Made by a program: the position numbers and the translations under genes. From an uncultured Bacteroidota bacterium (GTDB lineage: Bacteria; Bacteroidota; Bacteroidia; Chitinophagales; Chitinophagaceae): a stretch of DNA of 5,907 bases. The DNA lies in contig CAIWHF010000111.1 in NCBI GenBank assembly GCA_903912405.1, forward strand, positions 1 to 5,907, in the 5' to 3' direction. The notes under the pieces were generated by a model, which worked only from the letters and a program-made list of their open reading frames with translations, did not search any database and was not told the origin of the DNA. Positions 1 to 5,519 of the stretch are shown piece by piece. Each line of letters starts with the position of its first letter. Within the stretch, counting starts at the first letter, position 1.

Positions 1-98
1 CCATCAACACCTTTATGCTCAACAATTGCTGCTCCGATATCACCGAAACCTTGAACAACATTGACAACACCAGCAGGTAAGCCAGCATCTTCGAAGGA
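1..98 (-). other. Aldehyde dehydrogenase-like segment joined in frame to the MerR gene
   Basis: Read on the minus strand in the MerR frame, this stretch encodes EDAGLPAGVVNVVQGFGDIG followed by AAIVEHKGVDG. This is the pattern of the NAD-binding domain of the aldehyde dehydrogenase superfamily (AGLPAGVxNVVxG, GxAxxxHxxVD), which normally lies just before the F-T-G-S turn. It begins in the middle of that fold, roughly 200 residues into a typical 480-500 residue enzyme, so no complete dehydrogenase can be fused here. Valine codons also shift: all six Val in this stretch are GTT or GTC, whereas the preceding MerR part uses GTA 5, GTG 4 and GTT 3 times. The exact junction lies near 90-120 and cannot be placed more precisely by eye. 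Rearrangement, gene decay or an assembly chimera are all possible. Confidence 0.7.
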
Positions 99-851
99 GT
101 CGGTAACCGATGTGAGGTGAATATATACGTGTGTCGGCGCTTTTACCTGGCACACATAGATAGCATCTTTTATGGGTGTATTAGCACCTAGGTAAATATT
201 TTCTACACCTTGTGCTTTCAATAAATATTGAACATATAACAATGCGAGATCATGAATTTCGCCCTCGGGTAAAAACAAGAGCACTTTCGAGTCTTTGCTT
301 ACAGGTATTGAAAGCTGCTCATAAGCTACAGCTATTTTTCTTGTTATAATATTAGAGGTTAAATGTTCTTGAGCAGGATTAAGTCGATTGGTCATCCACA
401 TAATCCCAATTTTTTCTAAGAAGTGAAATAATAATTCTTCAATTAATTGAGGTATCCCATTTTTGTCAATAAAGGATTGTATAGTTTTTTCAATAGCCAC
501 CGTATCTAAATCTATGGTATAGCTGATAAGGTCATTAACAATGGCTTCTAGTTTAAATTTCGGGTCATTTATTTTACTTAAAAGAGAAGTAATATTCTCT
601 TCGGTCATGCTTTTAATCTTAGAAATTTTGTAGCCATAATTATTAAGCATAGAAATTTGCAAGGCTAATTTCAAATCTGTTGCATCATAATATCGAATAT
701 TAGTTGCCGTACGTTTAGGCACAATGATCTGGTAGCGTTGTTCCCAAATTCTTAGGGTATGTGCCTTTATACCCGTAAGATTTTCTAGATCTCGGATACT
801 AAATTTATTTTGCGCCAATTCTAATTCTGTTGTTGCTTCCATATACTTCAT
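1..851 (-). CDS. MerR-family regulator with CarH/LitR-like B12-binding region, 3' end partial and chimeric
   Basis: The frame is open from an ATG at 851 to the left edge (283 codons and part of another). Residues 17-86 form a MerR winged helix-turn-helix (FSIRDLENLTGIKAHTLRIW, then EQRY and NIRYYD). Residues 100-180 are a helical cobalamin-cap region with the W-x9-EH signature (W152, E162, H163) that in CarH/LitR proteins covers the adenosyl group of adenosylcobalamin. Residues 188-250 begin a Rossmann-type B12-binding domain: E198-x-H200 fits the ExHxxG cobalt-ligand motif, although the last Gly is Ala203. Family members repress genes, often carotenoid genes, in the dark and release DNA when light breaks the Co-C bond; that role is inferred here. 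From about residue 251 the B12 fold stops and aldehyde dehydrogenase-like sequence follows in frame, so the second half of the B12 domain is missing. The start at 851 is preferred over Met4 because GAAGGA lies 4 nt before it. The gene follows the SRPBCC gene by 24 bp, probably in one operon. Confidence 0.85.
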   Translation of the reverse strand, partial: MKYMEATTELELAQNKFSIRDLENLTGIKAHTLRIWEQRYQIIVPKRTATNIRYYDATDLKLALQISMLNNYGYKISKIKSMTEENITSLLSKINDPKFKLEAIVNDLISYTIDLDTVAIEKTIQSFIDKNGIPQLIEELLFHFLEKIGIMWMTNRLNPAQEHLTSNIITRKIAVAYEQLSIPVSKDSKVLLFLPEGEIHDLALLYVQYLLKAQGVENIYLGANTPIKDAIYVCQVKAPTHVYIHLTSVTDSFEDAGLPAGVVNVVQGFGDIGAAIVEHKGVD

Positions 852-855
852 TTTA

Positions 856-861
856 TCCTTC
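856..861 (-). promoter_or_regulatory. Shine-Dalgarno-like site for the MerR gene
   Basis: GAAGGA on the minus strand is separated by TAAA from the ATG at 851. It is one of the few clear purine-rich ribosome sites in the window. It supports Met1 as the start rather than the in-frame ATG three codons later. Confidence 0.55.
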
Positions 862-875
862 AATCAGGCATCTTG

Positions 876-1334
876 TTAATTAAATAGAGCTGCAATTTTA
901 TTAAATCTATAATCGAAAATTTGATTTAATTGTTTCTTTACAAATAGCCAATGGGCAAACTGACCTAGTATGCCAAAGGGTAATTCATAGTGAACAATAT
1001 CGGTCATTGCTACACCCTGGTCTGTAGTAGTGAAATGATGCTGATGATGCCATATTTTGTAAGGGCCCCTTCGTTGCTCATCTATAAAATATTGATGTTT
1101 TACTACGGCGGTTATTTCTGTCATCCAAAACAGTGGTATTTTGGCAATGGGCGCCACACTGTAGGTGATTATCTGACCGGCATAGATAGCATCGCTCATA
1201 TCCATTGTTTTTATTACAAAATTCATGTAAGATGGCGTGATGGCAGTCAAGTTGGAAGGATCTTTAAAAAAATCCCATAACGTTGCGATATCTAAAGGAA
1301 TGACTTGCTTTCTTATCAATTTATATATTGCCAT
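876..1334 (-). CDS. SRPBCC-family (START/cyclase-like) protein
   Basis: A 152-residue, single-domain protein without signal peptide or transmembrane segments, so probably cytoplasmic. Its layout is that of the SRPBCC helix-grip fold: an opening beta strand (residues 3-11), the short helix pair with LWDFFKDPSNLTAITP (19-34), strands through MNF, ITYSVAP and WMTEIT, the diagnostic DEQRRGPYKIWHHQHHF stretch (85-101), MTDIVHYELPFG (110-121), and a long C-terminal helix (124-151) that would cover the ligand cavity. Such proteins bind hydrophobic small molecules; the ligand here is unknown. The length is normal for the family. The neighbour downstream is a CarH-like regulator 24 bp away, and in Bacteroidota such pairs are, to my knowledge, often near carotenoid or photoprotection genes, which is only a hint at its role. 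It lies after the pyrH terminator, so it should have its own promoter, but I see no clear -7 element in the 25 bp available. Confidence 0.85.
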   Translation of the reverse strand: MAIYKLIRKQVIPLDIATLWDFFKDPSNLTAITPSYMNFVIKTMDMSDAIYAGQIITYSVAPIAKIPLFWMTEITAVVKHQYFIDEQRRGPYKIWHHQHHFTTTDQGVAMTDIVHYELPFGILGQFAHWLFVKKQLNQIFDYRFNKIAALFN

Positions 1335-1357
1335 ACACCGTCTATTTCGCTAATAAC

Positions 1358-1393
1358 AAAAAGCGAACTAAATTGTTGTGATTAGTTCGCTTT
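1358..1393 (-). terminator. Rho-independent terminator after pyrH
   Basis: A perfect 12-bp inverted repeat (1360-1371 AAAGCGAACTAA with 1382-1393) encloses a 10-nt loop. Read on the minus strand the right arm runs into TTTTTG, giving a U-run at the hairpin base. It starts about 19 bp after the pyrH stop codon and separates pyrH from the SRPBCC gene. The plus-strand side is also T-rich (CCTTTTTT), but no plus-strand gene points into it. Confidence 0.8.
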
Positions 1394-1411
1394 CCTTTTT
1401 TATCTATTCTT

Positions 1412-2122
1412 TTATTGGACGATAGTCCCTATTGCTTTGCCGGAAACCACATCGAGCAAATTACCTGATTGATTCATATCAAAGACTATGATGGGTAGTT
1501 TGTTTTCCTGGCAAAGGGTAAAAGCAGTCATATCCATTACTTTAAGTTCTTTGCTAATTACTTCTTGGAAGCTCAAATGCGTATATTTGGTAGCATTAGG
1601 GTTCTTTTCTGGATCTTCGCTGTAAATACCATCTACGCGTGTGCCTTTTAAAATAACATCTGCATTGATTTCTATGGCTCTTAAAGAACCGGCTGTATCC
1701 GTAGTAAAATAAGGGTTGCCAGTGCCAGCACCAAAAATAACAACTCTGCCTTTTTCTAAATGTCTTATGGCTCTTCTGCGAATATAAGGCTCTGCTATTT
1801 GCTCCATTTTTATAGCGCTTTGTAAGCGTGTTTTTACACCTGCTTTTTCTAAGGAAGCCTGTAAAGCCATACCATTTATTACGGTTGCAAGCATACCCAT
1901 ATAGTCGCCTTGTGCACGCTCAATACCCGTTTCTGCCTCATTCATGCCTCTGTAAATATTGCCGCCTCCAATAACAATGGCTACTTGTACGCCGATGTCT
2001 GTAATTGTTTTAATGTCTTTCGCATAGAGTTCTAACATTTTTGGGTCTAAACCAAAATGGCGATCTCCCATTAAGGATTCTCCTGATAATTTTAATAAAA
2101 TTCTGTTGTACTTAGGTAGCAT
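1412..2122 (-). CDS. pyrH: UMP kinase (uridylate kinase)
   Basis: This 236-residue cytoplasmic enzyme phosphorylates UMP to UDP with ATP, the committed step to UTP and CTP. It is a bacterial amino acid kinase-fold UMP kinase, usually a hexamer regulated by GTP and UTP. Landmarks in order: RILLKLSGES (7-16) with catalytic Lys11; IGGGNIYRG (51-59), the nucleotide-binding glycine loop with Arg58; GDYMGMLATVINGMALQ (72-88), which holds the UMP-contacting Asp73; the E-PYIRRRAIRHLEKGRVVIF stretch (111-130); FGAGTGNPYFTTDTA (130-144), the UMP/phosphate region; and KGTRVDGIYSEDP (159-171), the ATP-side loop. Length and both ends agree with the family, and the start MLPKY directly precedes the first beta strand. 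It is the last gene of a probable gcvT - glycosyltransferase - pyrH run and is followed by a strong terminator. No Shine-Dalgarno site is visible, as is common in Bacteroidota. Nothing appears damaged. Confidence 0.97.
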   Translation of the reverse strand: MLPKYNRILLKLSGESLMGDRHFGLDPKMLELYAKDIKTITDIGVQVAIVIGGGNIYRGMNEAETGIERAQGDYMGMLATVINGMALQASLEKAGVKTRLQSAIKMEQIAEPYIRRRAIRHLEKGRVVIFGAGTGNPYFTTDTAGSLRAIEINADVILKGTRVDGIYSEDPEKNPNATKYTHLSFQEVISKELKVMDMTAFTLCQENKLPIIVFDMNQSGNLLDVVSGKAIGTIVQ

Positions 2123-2165
2123 AGGGACTTGCTTTTTTGCAAAATATGAAAAATATTTAGGACTA

Positions 2166-3611
2166 TTAATATAAATGATAAAGGGTAAAGAAATTATTTA
2201 TTTGAATACTGTCTTTTAGGCCCCTATACTGATGAATATAGCTAGTGTAATAGGAACTTGTTAGTTCTTTTCTCACCAATATAAAGTAGGAGTGATAAGT
2301 TTTGAAATAGGTGTAATTCGCTATAAGTGTACTTTGTTCGGCTAATAAACTTGTCCTTTTCCCCGAATACAGACTAAGTGCTCGCGGTTTGCTAAACAAA
2401 ATAAGACTTGAATTTGGCACGGTCGTCTTAATAAATTCAAGTGCTTGCTGATCGTTTTTTGCATAGGGCGACCAACCCATATCATTGTTATGTGTAGCGC
2501 CTTCTATAGTATCGTATTGCATCGCTAAGAAAAAAACACATGTCACTATTGCTGTTTTCTTGTTTAGAAAAGAAATGTGCACTCCCTTTACTAAATAATA
2601 AAGTAGGGGCAACCACATCGGAAATAGATAACGCAATCCTTGATGCACGGGCGTTATTAGCAACAATAATAACATGCAAATAAATCCCCAATCAAGCACG
2701 GTTGCTCGCCAACTTTTATAAAAACCAACGAGGCTCACACCCAATAATGCTGTGCCTATAATGTTATATGCTATTTGCAAGTGTGGATCAAAAGCCCAAC
2801 CAGAAAAAAAACTGGGCAGCAATGTGCCTAAATACTTAATATTATTTAAAACAATATAGGACCAAGAATGCTGTGTTTGTGTATAGAGTTGTTTATAAAA
2901 TTCAAGGGAAGAATGGGTGTTTCGAGGTCCAACAAAGTTGGATAGGAAATAAAAAAGCAAACAAGCAATGATAACGCAACCCATATTTTTTAGTGCCGGT
3001 ACAAATGCAAATGTTCTTTTTTGTTTTAACCATTGGCTTATAAAAAATAATCCTTCTGCGCCCAAAAATAGTATAGCTTGACTACGAATAATAAAGGCCA
3101 TACCTAATGCTACACTAGCCAACACAATAGACTGCTTACTGGTTTGTTCTTTAGTTCGCTGATACAAATAAATACTACAAAATAAAGCGCAAGGAATATC
3201 CGATAAGATATATTGTTTAAAATCTACAATGTAATGGTGATAAGCGCACAACAAGGTGATGCATAAAGCGATTGTCGTATTAGTATGACGTTGTAGAAAT
3301 TTAAAGATAACCCATAGCCATGCTAAGAGTAGGGTAGTGATCATTAATAGAATAGGCTTTACACTAAATCCCCAAATGGCAATAATAGGACTCATTAGAA
3401 GAGGGAAGCCATTTGGATAGGAGGGTGGAGCGTATTCGCAATCCAAGGGGTTTGATTCATAATGCCATTGGTGGTAGGCGTTATCTTTGGCAAAGTATTG
3501 TGCTTGATGTATATACTGTGCAAAATCATCGCCCCAATTATGAGTACTATTGATATTCAAAAAAAATAAAGGCAACATACAGAGTAAAAAATAAAGTGTA
3601 TTTTTTTTCAT
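2166..3611 (-). CDS. Polytopic GT-C (GT39/ArnT-like) glycosyltransferase
   Basis: A 481-residue integral membrane protein. The first hydrophobic segment (5-20) is followed by a large periplasmic loop carrying WGDDFAQYIHQA (26-37); the acidic pair D28-D29 fits the catalytic Asp motif in the first loop of GT-C enzymes, which use lipid-phosphate-linked sugars. Further hydrophobic segments lie near 68-105, 112-129, 136-150, 161-192, 210-227, 280-297, 307-321, 328-343 and 352-364, about ten membrane passes. Arg176 within the membrane stretch AFIIRSQAILF is a common feature of the family. The soluble C-terminal part contains the stretch DQQALEFIKTTVP, then ILFSKPRALSLYSGKR (404-419), typical of Bacteroidota GT39-like proteins. 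Donor and acceptor cannot be told; candidates are surface polysaccharide, lipid or protein glycosylation. It sits 35 bp after gcvT and 43 bp before pyrH. Codons 2-4 contain a run of eight A, a possible slippage site. The start is followed at once by MKKNTLYFLL, a normal membrane-protein beginning. Confidence 0.82.
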   Translation of the reverse strand: MKKNTLYFLLCMLPLFFLNINSTHNWGDDFAQYIHQAQYFAKDNAYHQWHYESNPLDCEYAPPSYPNGFPLLMSPIIAIWGFSVKPILLMITTLLLAWLWVIFKFLQRHTNTTIALCITLLCAYHHYIVDFKQYILSDIPCALFCSIYLYQRTKEQTSKQSIVLASVALGMAFIIRSQAILFLGAEGLFFISQWLKQKRTFAFVPALKNMGCVIIACLLFYFLSNFVGPRNTHSSLEFYKQLYTQTQHSWSYIVLNNIKYLGTLLPSFFSGWAFDPHLQIAYNIIGTALLGVSLVGFYKSWRATVLDWGFICMLLLLLITPVHQGLRYLFPMWLPLLYYLVKGVHISFLNKKTAIVTCVFFLAMQYDTIEGATHNNDMGWSPYAKNDQQALEFIKTTVPNSSLILFSKPRALSLYSGKRTSLLAEQSTLIANYTYFKTYHSYFILVRKELTSSYYTSYIHQYRGLKDSIQINNFFTLYHLY

Positions 3612-3646
3612 GTTTATGTTGCCTTTAATAATGTGTTTTAAAAATA

Positions 3647-4735
3647 TTATGCTAAAAAGGGCATTTTAACCAATTTTGCTTTGATAGCTTTATCTCTGAT
3701 CATAATATAAATTTCGCTACCTTCTGCGCTCCATTCCTTACTTACATAAGCCATTCCAATGGCCTTTTGCAAACTCGGTGATTGTGTGCCAGAGCATACA
3801 TGACCAATAGTATTTCCTTGCGCATCTTGAATGCTATAATGGTGACGAGGAATACCTCTTTCGATCATTTCAAAGCCTACTAATTTTCTTGTGATACCAC
3901 TTGCTTTCTGCTGTTCTAATATTTCTTTAGCGGTAAAGTCTTTTGTGAATTTGGTAATCCATCCTAATCCTGCTTCTAAAGGAGAAGTGCTATCATCAAT
4001 GTCATTTCCATATAGGCAATAACCTTTTTCTAAGCGAAGCGTATCTCTTGCAGCAAGTCCAATAGCTTGCATACCATGTGGAGCTCCAACTTTAAATAAT
4101 GCATCCCAAACTGTTTGCGCATCGTTGTTTTTATCTTCAAAATAAATTTCTACACCACCACTCCCAGTGTAACCTGTTGCACTGATTAATACATTCTCAA
4201 CACCTGCAAGGGTTGCTCTTGTAAATGTGTAATAGTTTAAATTCGTAATATCGGTATCGGTTAATTGCTGAACATACTTAATAGCATTAGGACCTTGTAT
4301 GGCAAGCAAAGCTGTTTTATCTGAAATGTTGTGCATTTCTACTTGTTTGGTATTGTGTTTTACCAACCAGTTCCAATCTTTTTCAATATTAGAAGCATTT
4401 ACTACCAGCATATAGGAGCTGTTTTCTTCTAAACAATACACAATCAAGTCATCTACGATGCCACCTTCTTCATTAGGAAAACAAGAATATTGTGCTTTGC
4501 CAGCGGTTAATTTAGAAGCATCGTTACTTGTTACACGTTGTATAAGATCTAATGCATCAGGGCCTTTTAAAATGAATTCACCCATATGGCTAACGTCAAA
4601 AACACCCGCATTATTTCTTACGGTTGCATGTTCTTCGTTGATACTGCTATAGGATATAGGCATATTGTAACCAGCAAATTCAGCCATTTTAGCGCCTAAT
4701 GCAATGTGTAGATTTGTAAAGGGTGTATTTTTCAT
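3647..4735 (-). CDS. gcvT: Glycine cleavage system T protein (aminomethyltransferase)
   Basis: This 362-residue cytoplasmic enzyme takes the aminomethyl group from lipoylated H protein and, with tetrahydrofolate, forms 5,10-methylenetetrahydrofolate and ammonia. Visible landmarks: PFTNLHIALGAKMAEFAGYNMPI (5-27), the family N-terminus; VFDVSHMGEF (45-54); GGIVDDLIVY (91-100) with the catalytic Asp at 95/96; LLAIQGPNA (143-151); ATGYTGSGGVEIYFE (186-200), with the folate-side Glu197; GLAARDTLRLEKGYCLYGNDI (226-246); and the C-terminal barrel motif RGIPRHHYSI to GTQSPSLQKAIGMAYV (293-331). GYTG is followed by SGG rather than the more usual E-x-G, which I regard as a lineage variant and not a loss. 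Length is normal. No other glycine cleavage genes (gcvH, gcvP) are in the window, consistent with the scattered arrangement seen in Bacteroidota. A TAnnTTTG promoter element lies 34 nt upstream; no glycine riboswitch fits in the 83-bp leader region. Confidence 0.97.
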   Translation of the reverse strand: MKNTPFTNLHIALGAKMAEFAGYNMPISYSSINEEHATVRNNAGVFDVSHMGEFILKGPDALDLIQRVTSNDASKLTAGKAQYSCFPNEEGGIVDDLIVYCLEENSSYMLVVNASNIEKDWNWLVKHNTKQVEMHNISDKTALLAIQGPNAIKYVQQLTDTDITNLNYYTFTRATLAGVENVLISATGYTGSGGVEIYFEDKNNDAQTVWDALFKVGAPHGMQAIGLAARDTLRLEKGYCLYGNDIDDSTSPLEAGLGWITKFTKDFTAKEILEQQKASGITRKLVGFEMIERGIPRHHYSIQDAQGNTIGHVCSGTQSPSLQKAIGMAYVSKEWSAEGSEIYIMIRDKAIKAKLVKMPFLA

Positions 4736-4769
4736 AAAAGTTGAATGATTAGTTTTTATTGACTGCTTG

Positions 4770-4777
4770 CAAAAATA
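4770..4777 (-). promoter_or_regulatory. Bacteroidota-type -7 element for gcvT
   Basis: The minus strand reads TATTTTTG here, an exact match to the TAnnTTTG element of the primary Bacteroidota sigma factor. A start about 7 nt downstream would give a leader of roughly 27 nt before the gcvT ATG at 4735. The expected -33 TTG is not well matched at 19-21 nt spacing (GTG or TTT instead), so the call rests on the -7 element and its position. Confidence 0.5.
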
Positions 4778-4800
4778 ACATTCTAAACTAATTAAACACT

Positions 4801-4808
4801 TAAATTTG
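4801..4808 (+). promoter_or_regulatory. Bacteroidota-type -7 element for the alkD-like gene
   Basis: TAAATTTG is an exact TAnnTTTG match that ends 10 nt before the ATG at 4819. If it is used, the transcript would start around 4813-4815, making the message nearly leaderless. No clear -33 TTG is present upstream. It faces away from the gcvT element with 23 bp between them, and the palindrome TTAATTAA (4809-4816) covers the likely start point. Confidence 0.45.
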
Positions 4809-4818
4809 TTAATTAATT

Positions 4819-5493
4819 ATGGGAAAGACATCAAACTATTTAATGCCTTTGCAAGATCAAATGTATGCTGCCGCATCAAAAGAAATTGCAAAACCTATGG
4901 AAAAATACATGAAGCATTTATTCCCTTATTTGGGAGTAAAAGCTCCATTGCGCAAGACCATTTACAAAGCGTTCATTAAAAATAATTTACCTGCTACAAA
5001 TTCTTGGGAAGCAGAAGTAAAGTACTTGTGGTCGCTACCCGAGCGTGAGTTTCAATACACGGCTATTGAATTATGTTGGGCATGTCGAAAAATGTGGACT
5101 AAAAAAACGATTCATTTATTGGCATTCTTATTGAAAGCTAAATCATGGTGGGACTCTGTAGATGCTATTGCTTCCATACTTGTAGGACACTATTTTCTGC
5201 TATTTCCTGAAGAAAAACAGGCAACTGTTTTAAAATGGAGTACGGATGAAAATTTATGGATACGCAGAACGAGTATCATTTTTCAATTAAAATATGGCGC
5301 AAAAACAGATGGTGATTTGTTGAAAACGTGCATTCATAACAACTTAAATTCAAAAGAATTTTTTATCAATAAAGCAATTGGTTGGGCATTACGCCAATAT
5401 GCAAGAACGAATGCTGAATACGTGAGAGATTTTGTACTTCATACCCAACTAGCTAATTTGAGTAAGCGAGAAGCTTTAAAACATATTGGGTAG
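4819..5493 (+). CDS. AlkD-family DNA alkylation repair protein (HEAT-like DNA glycosylase)
   Basis: A 224-residue protein without signal peptide. AlkD-type enzymes remove bulky or cationic 3- and 7-alkylpurines (3mA, 7mG) without flipping the base, using a solenoid of HEAT-like repeats that wraps the DNA. Here the alpha-helical repeats run through nearly the whole length: MKHLFPYLGVKAPLRKTIYKAF (31-52), the W-LPEREFQYTAIEL helix (71-85), KSWWDSVDAIA (108-118), ENLWIRRTSIIFQLKYGAKTD (144-164) and FFINKAIGWALRQYAR (181-196). The residues that correspond to the known active site of Bacillus cereus AlkD (W109, D113, R148, W187) appear to be W111, D115, R149 or R150, and W189, so the protein should be active. 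Length is normal (about 220-235). ATG 4819 is chosen because the frame begins just after the promoter-like element; Met9 (4843) is an alternative. It is transcribed away from gcvT and converges on a TonB-dependent receptor gene. Confidence 0.92.
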   Translation: MGKTSNYLMPLQDQMYAAASKEIAKPMEKYMKHLFPYLGVKAPLRKTIYKAFIKNNLPATNSWEAEVKYLWSLPEREFQYTAIELCWACRKMWTKKTIHLLAFLLKAKSWWDSVDAIASILVGHYFLLFPEEKQATVLKWSTDENLWIRRTSIIFQLKYGAKTDGDLLKTCIHNNLNSKEFFINKAIGWALRQYARTNAEYVRDFVLHTQLANLSKREALKHIG

Positions 5494-5512
5494 CCTAAGC
5501 TACCCAATATGT
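5481..5512. terminator. Hairpin terminator between convergent genes, overlapping the alkD-like stop codon
   Basis: ACATATTGGGTAGC (5481-5494) and its exact complement (5499-5512) form a 14-bp perfect stem around the loop CTAA. The left arm includes the last three sense codons and the TAG stop of the alkD-like gene. On the minus strand the hairpin ends in a short TTTT run then AAAGCTT, so it could end the receptor transcript 7 bp after its stop codon. On the plus side there is only a weak T-rich stretch (GAACTATTTT), so termination of the alkD-like message relies mostly on the stem. Confidence 0.7.
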
Positions 5513-5519
5513 GGATGAA

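Noticed and set aside
186..260. The MerR gene as a decayed pseudogene
   Set aside because: No stop or frameshift is seen in the visible 283 codons; the anomaly is a change of domain and not degradation.
990..1280. Open frame of 96 codons on the plus strand
   Set aside because: It lies wholly inside the well-supported SRPBCC gene on the other strand and has no recognisable motif.
2129..2146. Possible promoter and small inverted repeat in front of pyrH (TTGCAAAAAAGCAA, with TATTTTG just upstream)
   Set aside because: The -7 match lacks one base of spacing (TA-TT-TTG) and the stem is only 4 bp; pyrH can be transcribed from the upstream genes.
2488..2691. Open frame of 67 codons on the minus strand
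   Set aside because: It is an alternative frame inside the membrane glycosyltransferase gene, with no domain pattern.
4458..4652. Open frame of 64 codons on the plus strand
   Set aside because: It is antisense to the strongly conserved gcvT coding sequence.
4736..4818. Glycine riboswitch in front of gcvT
   Set aside because: The region is only 83 bp, AT-rich and without the paired GG-rich aptamer elements; a tandem glycine aptamer would not fit.
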